From Pyrinomonadaceae bacterium (GTDB lineage: Bacteria > Acidobacteriota > Blastocatellia > Pyrinomonadales > Pyrinomonadaceae), in NCBI GenBank assembly GCA_017983495.1, contig JAGOBH010000001.1, positions 806,001 through 870,000 of the forward strand: a stretch of DNA of 64,000 bases. Direction: 5' to 3'. The translations under genes and the position numbers were made by a program. Below, piece by piece: positions 45,193-54,244 of this stretch. Position 1 is the first letter of the stretch. Each line of letters starts with the position of its first letter. The notes under the pieces were generated by a model that was given only the letters and a program-made list of their open reading frames with translations, was not told the DNA's origin and made no database searches.

Positions 45193-47172
45193 ATGCAGTC
45201 AGATCATGTTCGTCACGGAATCAACAGCCGTTCACATCTAATTAGTTTCATTCTTCTTTTCCTGCTCTTACTGACGGGAAATCTATCTCAGGTTAACGCT
45301 CAGGGCGTTCCTCCTTCGTTCGACCTCGATTTTCTGGGAAATGGCTCGCCATCGGCGATCAACAACTCGGGAACCGTCGTCGGCGTGAGAACGATAGGTA
45401 CAGTTTACGAGCCGCTCGTTAGTTCGGATGGGGCGCCGTGGGTGACACTGCCGGTACCCGCCGGATCGATGAGCACTTTTCCGACCGATATCAATAATAG
45501 CGGCGTCATTGTCGGTGTTTCCTTTAGCCCGCAGTGGAATCCGGTCGCAGTCCGGTGGACTCGCGGAACAACCGGTTACACACTTGAGATATTGCCTCGA
45601 ATTGCTAATGACCCATCGTCGTACGCGACTGCGATCAACGACCTTGGTCAGATCATCGGAGCCCGACGGACATTGGGATATCAGCCGACCGGCACCGGAT
45701 GGATCTACAGCGACACGGCCGGTTTTACCGATCTGACGACGTTAGGGTTTTGGATCGTGCCGCGCGATCTAAACAACGCCGGATTCATTATCGGCGGCCA
45801 GGAAAGACTGAATCTGGCAACCGGTCAGGTGGACGTCATCGGACAAGGGCCGGCGAATTACAATGCGATCACCGGCGTCGCGATAAACGCGAGCGGAATG
45901 ATCGCCGGAGCATCGTCGCTTCGTTCGACATCACTTAACATCATCTCGGTGTTTCGCTATGTCCCGGGCGGCGGATGGACATTTATCGCCGGATCAAGCC
46001 GCTATACGACGGCATCCAGTATCAACAGCCTTGGCGATATCGGCTATGGCGAGCTTGGAGCCGGGCTATATCTCGACGGACTAGGCACATTCGCGGTCGG
46101 AAATCTTCTCGATCCGGCGGTGAGGAATGCGGGTTGGACCATCACCGGCAACGGAACTTTGGTCAATGATCTACGGGTCGTCGCGACGGTGGGGCGAAAT
46201 ACGATCACGGGAGAAACCGGTGCGGTTCTGCTAACGCCGATCGGTGCCTTACCGACACCGACCGCACCGACCGATCTGAATGGGGTTTCCCATACAGCGA
46301 CACGGATGGAACCGTTTAATTCGATCGACCTCACATGGGTCAACACCAGTCCGCTGACGCGCGGCTATGAACTGCAGCGGGTCGTGCAGGGTTTGACCGA
46401 CTGGACGACGCTCGCACTGACGCCGCCCGGAACTGCCGCAAACCACCGGGATACAACGGTTGGGGTCAACGTCACATACAATTATCGGGTCCGGGCGACG
46501 GGGCTCGGGGGCGCGAGTCCGTGGTCAAATGTCGTGACGGTCACGTCACCGGCAATTCCTCTCGATACTACGCCGCCGACCGTGGTTCTGTTGGAACCTG
46601 TCGAAGGCGCAAACGTTTCTGGCATTGTACCCGTTCGGGCAAGGGCCACGGATAATGTCGCGGTCGAATATCAGGAGATCAGTTTCTGGAACCAGTTCAC
46701 CGGTCAGCAAGTGGTAATCGGGTCGGCGGCGAGCGGCGGCGACCTGAACGTAAATTGGGACACGAACGCTCTCGCTCCGGCGACATATCGGCTGAGGTCG
46801 TACGCATACGATACGCTCGGCAATTGGAACCAGGTCGAGGTCAACGTAAATGTCGGTACGGGAATTCCATTGATGCGGGTCAGCAATATTGAGCTGACGG
46901 CTATCGGCCGCACGGTGGTCTATGTCACCGGGCTCGTTTTTGTCCGCGATGCAGCCGGAAATGCGGTACCCGGTGCGACGGTGGACGTCTCGTGGCGGAC
47001 GCCGAAAGGCCGCATCGAACCTCAGACGGCCCAAACCGATAGTCGCGGGGCGGCCGTGTTTACCGTACGGTCGATCCGCGGAACCTATCGGCTGACAGTC
47101 ACAAATGTCGCGAAGACCGGTTATCGGTTTGATACGGCAGGAAGCCAGTTAACGGCCACGATCTCTCGTTGA
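45193..47172 (+). CDS. Exported HAF-repeat protein with FN3 and Ig-like domains
   Basis: A 659-residue secreted protein. After a signal peptide (LISFILLFLLLLTGNLSQVNA) come HAF repeats to about residue 350, each with an A-x-x-I-N-x-x-G-x-I-x-G core (SAINNSGTVVGV, TDINNSGVIVGV, TAINDLGQIIGA, GVAINASGMIAG). Then follow a fibronectin type III domain (to about 455), a domain starting TVVLLEPVEGANVSGIVPV, and a final Ig-like domain with GNAVPGATVDVSWRT. The function of HAF proteins is unknown; adhesion or display is likely. GGAGG precedes ATG 45193, which rules out the longer frame. A perfect CRP site is upstream. Confidence 0.85.
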   Translation: MQSDHVRHGINSRSHLISFILLFLLLLTGNLSQVNAQGVPPSFDLDFLGNGSPSAINNSGTVVGVRTIGTVYEPLVSSDGAPWVTLPVPAGSMSTFPTDINNSGVIVGVSFSPQWNPVAVRWTRGTTGYTLEILPRIANDPSSYATAINDLGQIIGARRTLGYQPTGTGWIYSDTAGFTDLTTLGFWIVPRDLNNAGFIIGGQERLNLATGQVDVIGQGPANYNAITGVAINASGMIAGASSLRSTSLNIISVFRYVPGGGWTFIAGSSRYTTASSINSLGDIGYGELGAGLYLDGLGTFAVGNLLDPAVRNAGWTITGNGTLVNDLRVVATVGRNTITGETGAVLLTPIGALPTPTAPTDLNGVSHTATRMEPFNSIDLTWVNTSPLTRGYELQRVVQGLTDWTTLALTPPGTAANHRDTTVGVNVTYNYRVRATGLGGASPWSNVVTVTSPAIPLDTTPPTVVLLEPVEGANVSGIVPVRARATDNVAVEYQEISFWNQFTGQQVVIGSAASGGDLNVNWDTNALAPATYRLRSYAYDTLGNWNQVEVNVNVGTGIPLMRVSNIELTAIGRTVVYVTGLVFVRDAAGNAVPGATVDVSWRTPKGRIEPQTAQTDSRGAAVFTVRSIRGTYRLTVTNVAKTGYRFDTAGSQLTATISR

Positions 47173-47197
47173 CCGAAATGGAGAACCGATCGATCTT

Positions 47198-47230
47198 GAA
47201 AAGGCCGGGCAAATTTTGCGCGGCTTTTTC
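47198..47230. terminator. Terminator between convergent genes
   Basis: GAAAAGGCCGGGC and GCGCGGCTTTTTC form an imperfect stem around AAATTTT, with T and A runs on both sides, so it can serve the HAF gene and the facing monooxygenase. Confidence 0.65.
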
Positions 47231-48770
47231 AATTGTTGGCAGGTTTCTGAGCGGACCTGAATTCGACGGTTCCGTCGTCGAGACGGGCATAGCGCAGCAT
47301 CGACAGGTCACGGAAATAATTTTGATGCAGCCGCCAGGGATGTTTTGAGCCCTGGCTCGGTAGTTCGTCGAGAGCACGCAGAACGTAGCCGGAATTGAAA
47401 TCGAGCACGGGCATCCGGACGACCGTCGGGTCATTGTCGCGGGGCGTGCAGCTCGCAAAGCCGTGTTCGTCCATGTACTTGATAAGCCGGCAGACGTATT
47501 CGCTGGTCAGGTCACACTTGAGCGTCCACGAGGCGTTGGTGTACCCAAACGCCTGTGCGAGATTTGGCACGTCGCTGTACATCATGCCCTTGTACGCCAT
47601 TTTCGACGAAAGATCGACCTTTTCGCCGTCAACGAACAACTCAAGTCCCGCCATTATCTTTAGCTTGAGGCCGGTGGCCGTGATGATAATGTCGGCGTCG
47701 AGCGTTTCGCCGTTTTCGAGGCGTACGCCCGTTTTGGTAAAGGTCTCGATATTGCCGGTCACGATCGACGCTGTGCCGGCCCGCAACGCCTCGAACATAT
47801 CCGAATCGGGTACGACGCAGACGCGCTGATCCCATGGTTTGTAGGTCGGCTCGAAATGCCGCTCGAGGTTTTCGTCGGCAAGCTCCTTATGGACGCCCTT
47901 GGCGATGAGCCGCTTCATGAAGTCTGGATACCTCTTTGACCCCTCGTAAAAGATCGCTTGCCGGACGATGTTCTTCCAACGCGACAGGACATATGCGGCC
48001 TTTTCGGGCAGCAAACGGCGAAAGGTATCGGCGATCTTGTCACGCGACGGCATCGTCACGACATAGGTCGGCGAACGCTGGAGCATCGTCACGTGTGCCG
48101 CCGTCTCAGCCATAGCCGGCACGAGCGTCACGGCCGTCGCACCGCTGCCGATAACGAGTACATTTTTGCCCGCGTATTCGAGATCCTCAGGCCATTTTTG
48201 CGGATGGGTGACCGTTCCCGCATAGTCGCCAAAGCCCGGCCAATCAGGCGTATAGCCTTCCTCATACTCGTAATAGCCGGTGCAGAGATAAATGAAATTG
48301 CAGGTAAAGACCGCCGTTTTGAGTTCCGCCTTCAGGCGGCCCTCGTTTGAGCCCGAAGTGTCCTCACCCAATGTGGCAGCCCGCTGAAGCGGGGACTCCG
48401 AGCGCTCGACCTCTGCCTCGACAGTCCAAATCGCATTTTCCGACGACCATTCCGCACGCTTTACCCGATGCCCGTAACGGATTTCCTTATCGAGATCGAA
48501 TTCCCTGGACGTGTCGCGAATGTAGTTTAGTATCGACGGGCCGTCGGCGATCGCCTTCGGGTCGCGCCACGGCCGAAAGCTGTAGCCGAGCGTGAACATA
48601 TCCGAATCGGACCGAATGCCCGGATAACGAAACAGATCCCAAGTCCCGCCCATATCCCCGCGGCCCTCAAGTATCGCAAACGTCTTTTCCGTACACTCCA
48701 TCCGCAAATGAGCCCCGCCCCCGATCCCGGAAAGGCCCGCACCAATTATGAGTACGTCGAAGTGTTCCAT
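47229..48770 (-). CDS. Flavin-containing monooxygenase, Baeyer-Villiger type
   Basis: A 513-residue FAD- and NADPH-dependent oxygenase. FAD site LIIGAGLSGIGGGAHLR, the YAGTVTHPQKWP fingerprint (Y in place of the usual F of F-x-G-x3-H-x3-WP), and NADPH site VLVIGSGATAVTLVPAM. It inserts oxygen into ketones or oxidises heteroatoms; substrate unknown. ATG 48770 (MEHFDVLIIGAG) is preferred to a 17-codon longer frame. On the - strand TTGACA (48820-48815) is a possible -35 of its promoter, though no matching -10 at normal spacing is evident. Confidence 0.9.
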   Translation of the reverse strand: MEHFDVLIIGAGLSGIGGGAHLRMECTEKTFAILEGRGDMGGTWDLFRYPGIRSDSDMFTLGYSFRPWRDPKAIADGPSILNYIRDTSREFDLDKEIRYGHRVKRAEWSSENAIWTVEAEVERSESPLQRAATLGEDTSGSNEGRLKAELKTAVFTCNFIYLCTGYYEYEEGYTPDWPGFGDYAGTVTHPQKWPEDLEYAGKNVLVIGSGATAVTLVPAMAETAAHVTMLQRSPTYVVTMPSRDKIADTFRRLLPEKAAYVLSRWKNIVRQAIFYEGSKRYPDFMKRLIAKGVHKELADENLERHFEPTYKPWDQRVCVVPDSDMFEALRAGTASIVTGNIETFTKTGVRLENGETLDADIIITATGLKLKIMAGLELFVDGEKVDLSSKMAYKGMMYSDVPNLAQAFGYTNASWTLKCDLTSEYVCRLIKYMDEHGFASCTPRDNDPTVVRMPVLDFNSGYVLRALDELPSQGSKHPWRLHQNYFRDLSMLRYARLDDGTVEFRSAQKPANN

Positions 48771-48828
48771 CGCGAATTTTCCTTTTGAATGCTCTCTAAT
48801 AGTATCAAAAATGCGTGTCAAACAGTGG

Positions 48829-48841
48829 TATAATTGAACGG
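48829..48841 (+). promoter_or_regulatory. Perfect -10 box placed for leaderless transcription
   Basis: TATAAT at 48829-48834 ends six bases before the GTG start at 48841, so transcription would begin at or next to the start codon. No good -35 is seen. Confidence 0.45.
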
Positions 48842-49050
48842 TGGATATCGATAAAGTAAAGCTCGACAGGACGGCAGTTCAGGTGTTTACCAGTTTTGAA
48901 GACGCCGACAAGGCAGACAGGGAACACTGGCGTGACGCCAGCGTCGATGAACGCCTATTCGCTCTCGAACTTATGCGACAAAGTGCCTATGGATACAACG
49001 ATCCGGCTACCAGAAGACTTCAGAGAGTTCTTGAAATTGTTAGAGGCTAA
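48841..49050 (+). CDS. Small partner protein of the nucleotidyltransferase module
   Basis: A 69-residue acidic and helical protein (DKADREHWRDASVDERLFALELM). It starts with GTG at 48841 directly after a perfect TATAAT, and its last 62 bases overlap the nucleotidyltransferase gene in another frame. Small ORFs with this sequence pattern commonly sit just before such nucleotidyltransferases, which supports a paired toxin-antitoxin or defence-like unit. Its own activity is unknown. Confidence 0.6.
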   Translation: MDIDKVKLDRTAVQVFTSFEDADKADREHWRDASVDERLFALELMRQSAYGYNDPATRRLQRVLEIVRG

Positions 49051-49450
49051 CGACGTTGAGTATCTCCTTGTCGGAGGTTATGCCGTTGGCCTCTACGGCT
49101 ATCCGAGACCAACGGGCGACATCGATTTTTGGATCTCACGATCTTCGGAAAACGCCGACAAGGTGTATCGTGTTTTCGTTGAGTTTGGATTTGCCTCTCC
49201 TGAAGTTTCGCCGGAGCTTTTTACCCTGCCAAAAAGTATAGTCCGAATGGGGATCGCTCCATTTAAGATCGAGGTCATTACTCACATCGATGGCGTGCAC
49301 TTCGACGAATGTTACTCAAATCGAACCAACACGAAGATCGATGGATGCGACGTCAAGCTGATCAGTTATGACGATCTTATCGCCAACAAGAAGGCAAGCG
49401 GTCGACCCAAAGATATAAACGACCTAAACGAACTTGCAGGAAGTCGTTAA
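48989..49450 (+). CDS. Minimal nucleotidyltransferase-fold protein
   Basis: A 153-residue protein of the polymerase-beta superfamily, with LLVGGYAVGLYGYPRPTGDID as core: the GG motif at 29-30 and D-x-D at 44-46, then FKIEVITHIDG for the third Asp region. Members of this class include AbiEii- and MNT-type toxins or antitoxins that modify tRNA or a partner by adding nucleotides. ATG 48989 is used; a longer upstream frame is only a shadow of the overlapping small gene. It pairs with the 69-residue protein. Confidence 0.75.
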   Translation: MDTTIRLPEDFREFLKLLEANDVEYLLVGGYAVGLYGYPRPTGDIDFWISRSSENADKVYRVFVEFGFASPEVSPELFTLPKSIVRMGIAPFKIEVITHIDGVHFDECYSNRTNTKIDGCDVKLISYDDLIANKKASGRPKDINDLNELAGSR

Positions 49451-49567
49451 GTGCAAACTCGCGAAGCGGTGATCTCGGTTTTTCCAAACGGGTGTCTTCA
49501 ACGCAATAACTGAGAAAATTTTATCAGTTCGACGATCAAGCTCGCCACCTGACTTCGGCGGTGCGGA

Positions 49568-50320
49568 TCAGGCGTCTTCGTCTTCTTCGAACAGGTACCG
49601 CAGCATTTTGTCAGGCTTGTTCAGGAACTCTTTGGTGATGGTGAAATGCTCGGTGTCCTCATACGCGATCGGGGCGATGCCGTTTTCGGAAAACTGGTAG
49701 ATCAGAGCGTCGGGATAGGCCATCAGGATCGGGGAATGGGTGGCGACGATCAGTTGCGATTCGAGATTGACCAATTTGTTAAAAACGGCCAGAGCGACGA
49801 GCTGGCGTGACGGCGACAGGGCGGCTTCGGGTTCGTCGAACAAGTAGATGCCGGCACCGCGCAGTTTGTTGGTCATCGTCGCCATAAACGATTCGCCGTG
49901 CGACTGTTCGTGCAGCGATCTGCCGCCGTAGGTCCACAGATATTCGTTACGGCTATATTCGGGATCATCTGCATCGTCCATGTAGGTCGCGAGATTGTAA
50001 AAGCTCTCGGCCCGGAGAAAGAAGGAGTCTTTCGGATATCTTGAGGTTCTTACGAGTCGAGTGTATTTAAAAAGATCCGAGTGTGTTTCTGACGTAGAAA
50101 ACGTAGTATTACGGCTGCCGCCCTCGGGATTGAGGCCGACGTGATAGGCGATCGCCTCGAGCAGCGTAGATTTGCCGCTGCCGTTCTCACCGACAAAGAA
50201 TGTGACCTTGGGGTGAAACTTTAACCGGTCCAGACCGGTCAGAGCCTTGAGCGAAAACGGATACTCGTCAAACGACGGCACGTTCTCTCGTTCCAACACA
50301 AACTCAAGCAAATATGACAT
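49568..50320 (-). CDS. AAA-family ATPase, RecF/SMC-like small type (COG3910-like)
   Basis: A 250-residue ATP-binding protein. Walker A VTFFVGENGSGKSTLLEAIA, an ABC-type signature region HEQSHGESFM, Walker B GIYLFDEPEAALSP and switch IVATHSPIL are visible. Length and order match small predicted ATPases that act alone. It has no paired nuclease in this window. It lies 96 bp after nrdB on the same strand, across a hairpin repeat. Confidence 0.85.
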   Translation of the reverse strand: MSYLLEFVLERENVPSFDEYPFSLKALTGLDRLKFHPKVTFFVGENGSGKSTLLEAIAYHVGLNPEGGSRNTTFSTSETHSDLFKYTRLVRTSRYPKDSFFLRAESFYNLATYMDDADDPEYSRNEYLWTYGGRSLHEQSHGESFMATMTNKLRGAGIYLFDEPEAALSPSRQLVALAVFNKLVNLESQLIVATHSPILMAYPDALIYQFSENGIAPIAYEDTEHFTITKEFLNKPDKMLRYLFEEDEDA

Positions 50321-50332
50321 TTTAGAAAAGTC

Positions 50333-50406
50333 CCGCCCGCGAATTACACAAATAGACGCGAATAAGAAGAGCTTATCTTATTCGCGTCTATTTGATTATT
50401 TGCGGG
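50333..50406. repeat. AATAGACGCG hairpin repeat, 18-bp perfect stem
   Basis: AAATAGACGCGAATAAGA (50350-50367) and TCTTATTCGCGTCTATTT (50376-50393) pair without a mismatch around 8 bases. Outer CCCGC and GCGGG arms extend the structure. It fills the gap between nrdB and the AAA gene. Confidence 0.9.
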
Positions 50407-50416
50407 CAGTGTATTC

Positions 50417-51415
50417 TTAAAACGCTTCGTTAAAGCTCACATCTCCGGCGACGGCGACCTGATAGGCTGAGACGCGGCGTTCGAAGAAGTTGGCCAGTTC
50501 CTGTACGTCCTGGAGGTCCATGAACGAGAATGGGTTTTTGGCTCCGTAGACCTTTTGGAGTCCGAGCATGACGAGACGCTGGTCGGCTATGTATTCGAGA
50601 TACTGACGCATATCGGCGATCGACAGGCCCGAGATGCCGCCACTGAGGATGTCTTCGGCAAACTGCATCTCGCAGGTTACGGCTTCGTCGATCATCTGGA
50701 CGATCTGGCGATTGAGCGATTCGTCGAATAGGTCAGGCTCTTCGTTGCGGACCTCTTTGATCACGTCGAGAGCGAACGCCATGTGTGCTGATTCGTCACG
50801 GAAAACCCAGTTGGTCCCGGCCGCAAGCCCATGAAGCAGGCCCTTGGAACGCAGAAAATAGACGTACGCAAACGCCGCAAAGAAGAACAGCCCTTCGATA
50901 CACGTCGCGAAACACATCAGGTTGAGCAAAAACTGCCGCCGATGGTCCTTTGTCTCAAGAGCGTCGAGATTGTTGATCGAATCGATCCATTTGAAGCAAA
51001 ATTCGGCCTTTTTGTGGATCGACGGAATATTATCGACCGCGGCAAACGCCTGTTCGCGCTCATGGTGGTCCGGAATATAGGTATCAAGCAGCGTCAGGTA
51101 AAACTGGACGTGCGTAGCCTCTTCAAACAACTGCCGCGAGAGGTACATGCGTGCCTCGGGCGAATTGATGTGCTTGTAGAGATTCAGCACTAGGTTGTTC
51201 GACACGATCGAATCGCCGGTCGCGAAAAACGCAACAAGCCGATTGATCATGTGACGCTCGGACGGCGTCATCTTGTTCCGAAGGTCTGTCACATCAGTCG
51301 AAAAATCGACCTCCTCGACCGTCCACGTATTCTTGATCGCATTTTTATACATCTCATAAAACTGCGGGTACTTCATCGGGCGAAGCGTTAAGTTGAAACC
51401 TTGATCCAAAAGCAT
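50417..51415 (-). CDS. nrdB: Ribonucleotide reductase class I, small subunit
   Basis: A 332-residue R2 protein holding the di-metal site and tyrosyl radical. Ligands appear in FFATGDSIVSNN (Asp), QLFEEATHVQFY (Glu and His, with Tyr four residues after His as in the radical site) and VFRDESAHMAFA (Glu and His). With NrdA it reduces ribonucleotides for DNA synthesis. The gene follows nrdA by 174 bp, a gap filled with two hairpins. Confidence 0.96.
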   Translation of the reverse strand: MLLDQGFNLTLRPMKYPQFYEMYKNAIKNTWTVEEVDFSTDVTDLRNKMTPSERHMINRLVAFFATGDSIVSNNLVLNLYKHINSPEARMYLSRQLFEEATHVQFYLTLLDTYIPDHHEREQAFAAVDNIPSIHKKAEFCFKWIDSINNLDALETKDHRRQFLLNLMCFATCIEGLFFFAAFAYVYFLRSKGLLHGLAAGTNWVFRDESAHMAFALDVIKEVRNEEPDLFDESLNRQIVQMIDEAVTCEMQFAEDILSGGISGLSIADMRQYLEYIADQRLVMLGLQKVYGAKNPFSFMDLQDVQELANFFERRVSAYQVAVAGDVSFNEAF

Positions 51416-51452
51416 AATTTTGATTTCGCCGCATCGCGGCAGATGACTTTAG

Positions 51453-51534
51453 CCGTGGACTTCTGTCCACGGAAATGTCGGATTAAAACAGTTCGTCGCG
51501 TAGCGACGATTGATTCATGCGTCGCTACGCGACG
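51453..51534. repeat. Paired hairpins between nrdA and nrdB
   Basis: First, CCGTGGAC-TTCT-GTCCACGG (51453-51472), a form common between genes in many environmental bacteria. Second, CGTCGCGTAGCGACG (51494-51508) with its exact complement CGTCGCTACGCGACG (51520-51534), 15 perfect pairs; each arm is itself a palindrome (CGTCGC-GTA-GCGACG). Confidence 0.88.
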
Positions 51535-51589
51535 GAAAATCGTCTTTCAAATTTCTAAATTCACATGATCGCTTCGCAATCAACCGCCT

Positions 51590-54001
51590 TTATTGACATG
51601 CTTCGCACGCTTCCGGGTTTTCGAGCGAGCAGACCAAGGCTTCTTCATCGGTGTAGACCTTTTTCGGTTCTTCGATGACGGCGGCGATGTTGTCGGCGGC
51701 GGCGACCTGGGCGATGCGGGTCGCGGGGCGTGAACGCAGGTAATATGTCGTCTTCAGGCCCTTTTGCCACGCGTACATGTACATGGACGAGAGCTTGCCG
51801 ATATTCGGGCTTTCCATGAATAGGTTTAGCGACTGGCTCTGGTCGATAAATGCCCCGCGGTCGGCGGCCATGTCGATCAGCGAACGCATCGGGATCTCCC
51901 ACGAGGTGCGGTAGATGGCCTTGAGCTCGTCGTTAAATTCTTCGATATCCTGGACCGAGCCTTCGCTCAGTTTGATCTTGTTGCGGATCTCTTCGGTCCA
52001 GAGGCCGATGGCCTTCAGTTCGTTGACCAGATACTTATTGATCTGGACAAAATCGCCCGACAGCGTCTCGCGTTTGAAAAGGTTCGACACTTGCGGTTCG
52101 ATACATTCGTACGAGCCGGCGATCGAGGCGATCGTCGCGGTCGGTGCGATGGCGATCATCAGGCTGTTGCGCAGGCCGGTCGTCTTGATCTTTTCACGCA
52201 GAGCGTCCCAGCGGCCGATATCGTCGGGCGTGACGCCCCAGAAATCGAACTGCAGATCGCCCTGGGCGGCACGCGTTTCGGGAAACGCCGGGTGCGGCCC
52301 GCGTTCGATGGCCAGATCGCTCGAGGCGTCGAGAGCGCCGAAATAGATCTCTTCCTGTATCTTTGCCGAGATCTTGCGAGCCTCGTCGCAGTCGAACGGC
52401 AGACGAAGCTGGAAAAACACGTCCTGCAGGCCCATCACGCCGAGGCCGATGTTGCGCCAGCGGTTGTTGCTGTCGGCGGTCGACGGGATCGCGTAGTAAT
52501 TGAGGTCGATGACCTTGTCGAGCTGGCGGACGGCGAGCCGTACATTGCGACGCAGTTTGTCATAGTCGACCGCTCCGTCACGAACGTACCGGCCAGCGTT
52601 GATCGAACCGAGATTACAGACCGCGGTCTCCTTTTCGTTGGTCACCTCGATGATCTCGGTGCAGAGATTCGACAGGTGAACGACGTTTTCGGGCCGCCCG
52701 GTCTGGTTAGATTTGCGGTTGCTGGCGTCCTTAAAGGTCATCCAGCCGTTGCCGGTCTGTGCCATCGCACGCATCATCTTGGCATAAAGGTCGCGGGCAC
52801 TGACCTGACGCATAAAGAGGCCTTCTTCTTCGGCCTGGATATAAGCGGCCTCAAATTCTTCGCCGTACAGGTCGGGGAAATGCGGCACGACCTTCGGGTC
52901 AAACAGCGACCATTGTCCGTCTGCCTGGACACGCTTCATAAATAGGTCGGGTATCCAGTTGGCCAAATTGAGGTTATGCGTGCGTCGTGCGTCGTCGCCG
53001 GTGTTGTCGCGAAGTTCGAGAAAATCGTCGATGTCCGCGTGCCACGTTTCGAGATAGACGCAGCAGGCACCCTTGCGCTTGCCGCCCTGATTGACGGCCG
53101 CTACGCTGGAATCAAGCGTCTTGAGCCACGGCACAATGCCGTTCGAATGGCCGTTGGTGCCGCGGATGAGCGAGCCCTGCGAACGAACGCGGTGATAAGC
53201 GATGCCGATACCGCCCGAGAATTTGGAGAGCATCGCGACGTCGGCGTACTTCTTATATATGCTCTCAAGACTGTCCTGCGGCGAATCGAGCAGAAAGCAG
53301 CTCGAAAGCTGTTCGTGACGCGTGCCGGAATTGAACAGTGTCGGGGTCGACGGCACATACTCGAGCGACGAAAACAGATTGTACAGATCGATCGCCTCGT
53401 ACGGATTTTCAGCCAGGCCGCAGGCGACGCGCATCCAGAAAAACTGCGGCGTCTCGATAACGTCGCGGGTCACCGGGTTTTTCAGCAGATAACGGTCATA
53501 CAATGTACGCAGTCCGAAAAACTCGAACAGGTCATTGCGTGTCTGGTCGATCGCGTCATTTAGCTTACGGCTGTTGTCGATCACAAATTGTGCGACGCGT
53601 TCGCCGATCAGGCCTTCTTTCACGCCGAATGCGATCGACTGTGAGAACGAATGGATCTCCTGATTGCGAACCTCTTTCTCAATATACTGATTGAGCAGGC
53701 GGGCACCGAGACGCGAATATTCGGGCTCCTCAAAGATCAGGCTGGCCGCCGTCTGGATCGACAATTTGTCGAGTTCCTGGGTGGTGGCACCATCATAAAG
53801 GCCGCTGATCGTCTTGGTCGCAATGCGTAGCGAATCGACCGACGGCAGATTTACGCAGCAGCGTGTGATCGCCCGGACGATCTTATTGATATCGACGGGT
53901 TCGAGGTTTCCGTTGCGCTTGCGTACCTGCATCGAGGTCTGTGCCGCATTGTCTGTTTGTCTTGAGGTTGCCGTGCCGGTCTGTCCGTAAGTAGTTTCCA
54001 T
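51590..54001 (-). CDS. nrdA: Ribonucleotide reductase class I, large subunit
   Basis: An 803-residue R1 protein. An ATP-cone (VRKRNGNLEPVDINKIVRAI) is near residues 27-46. The active-site cysteines are in QLSSCFLLD, NLCTEIIEV (with catalytic Cys and Glu) and AVCNLGSINAG, and the C-terminal redox pair is in CEACQ at the end. It is the catalytic subunit and the allosteric site. The gene has its own promoter about 190 bp upstream, overlapped by a strong NrdR box and preceded by a weaker one. nrdB follows. Confidence 0.97.
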   Translation of the reverse strand: METTYGQTGTATSRQTDNAAQTSMQVRKRNGNLEPVDINKIVRAITRCCVNLPSVDSLRIATKTISGLYDGATTQELDKLSIQTAASLIFEEPEYSRLGARLLNQYIEKEVRNQEIHSFSQSIAFGVKEGLIGERVAQFVIDNSRKLNDAIDQTRNDLFEFFGLRTLYDRYLLKNPVTRDVIETPQFFWMRVACGLAENPYEAIDLYNLFSSLEYVPSTPTLFNSGTRHEQLSSCFLLDSPQDSLESIYKKYADVAMLSKFSGGIGIAYHRVRSQGSLIRGTNGHSNGIVPWLKTLDSSVAAVNQGGKRKGACCVYLETWHADIDDFLELRDNTGDDARRTHNLNLANWIPDLFMKRVQADGQWSLFDPKVVPHFPDLYGEEFEAAYIQAEEEGLFMRQVSARDLYAKMMRAMAQTGNGWMTFKDASNRKSNQTGRPENVVHLSNLCTEIIEVTNEKETAVCNLGSINAGRYVRDGAVDYDKLRRNVRLAVRQLDKVIDLNYYAIPSTADSNNRWRNIGLGVMGLQDVFFQLRLPFDCDEARKISAKIQEEIYFGALDASSDLAIERGPHPAFPETRAAQGDLQFDFWGVTPDDIGRWDALREKIKTTGLRNSLMIAIAPTATIASIAGSYECIEPQVSNLFKRETLSGDFVQINKYLVNELKAIGLWTEEIRNKIKLSEGSVQDIEEFNDELKAIYRTSWEIPMRSLIDMAADRGAFIDQSQSLNLFMESPNIGKLSSMYMYAWQKGLKTTYYLRSRPATRIAQVAAADNIAAVIEEPKKVYTDEEALVCSLENPEACEACQ

Positions 54002-54198
54002 ATCGAGTCGTCAAAACTCCCTGACGTTTGCCGTTTTTGAGCACAACGTTTGGAGCTATTTTGGTGTAGAAGAGAGAGAAAGTCCCCCAAGCCCGCATCG
54101 CATTTTACTGGGCGAGGCCACCTGTTACACCGAAGTTTTTAATGTATTTTCACGGGGGACACTGTCCGAGCGACCTGCAGCATTTCCCGCGTGGATAT

Positions 54199-54244
54199 AG
54201 ACTATATGGTAGTCAAAAGCCATTGTCAACACAAAATATAGTGG
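54199..54244 (-). promoter_or_regulatory. nrdA promoter with overlapping NrdR box(es)
   Basis: On the - strand, TTGACA (54229-54224) and TATAGT (54206-54201) are 17 bp apart, a near-perfect sigma-70 promoter. The NrdR box ACACAAAATATAGTGG (54229-54244 on the + strand) matches 14 of 16 consensus positions. A second, poorer match begins at 54199, 30 bp away, close to the usual three helical turns. Start site is near 54194, giving a leader of about 190 bases. Confidence 0.7.

Noticed and set aside
52091..53563. Two long open frames on the + strand opposite nrdA (284 and 195 codons).
   Set aside because: They are antisense to the catalytic parts of nrdA, have no recognisable domain or ribosome site, and follow from the high-GC codon bias.
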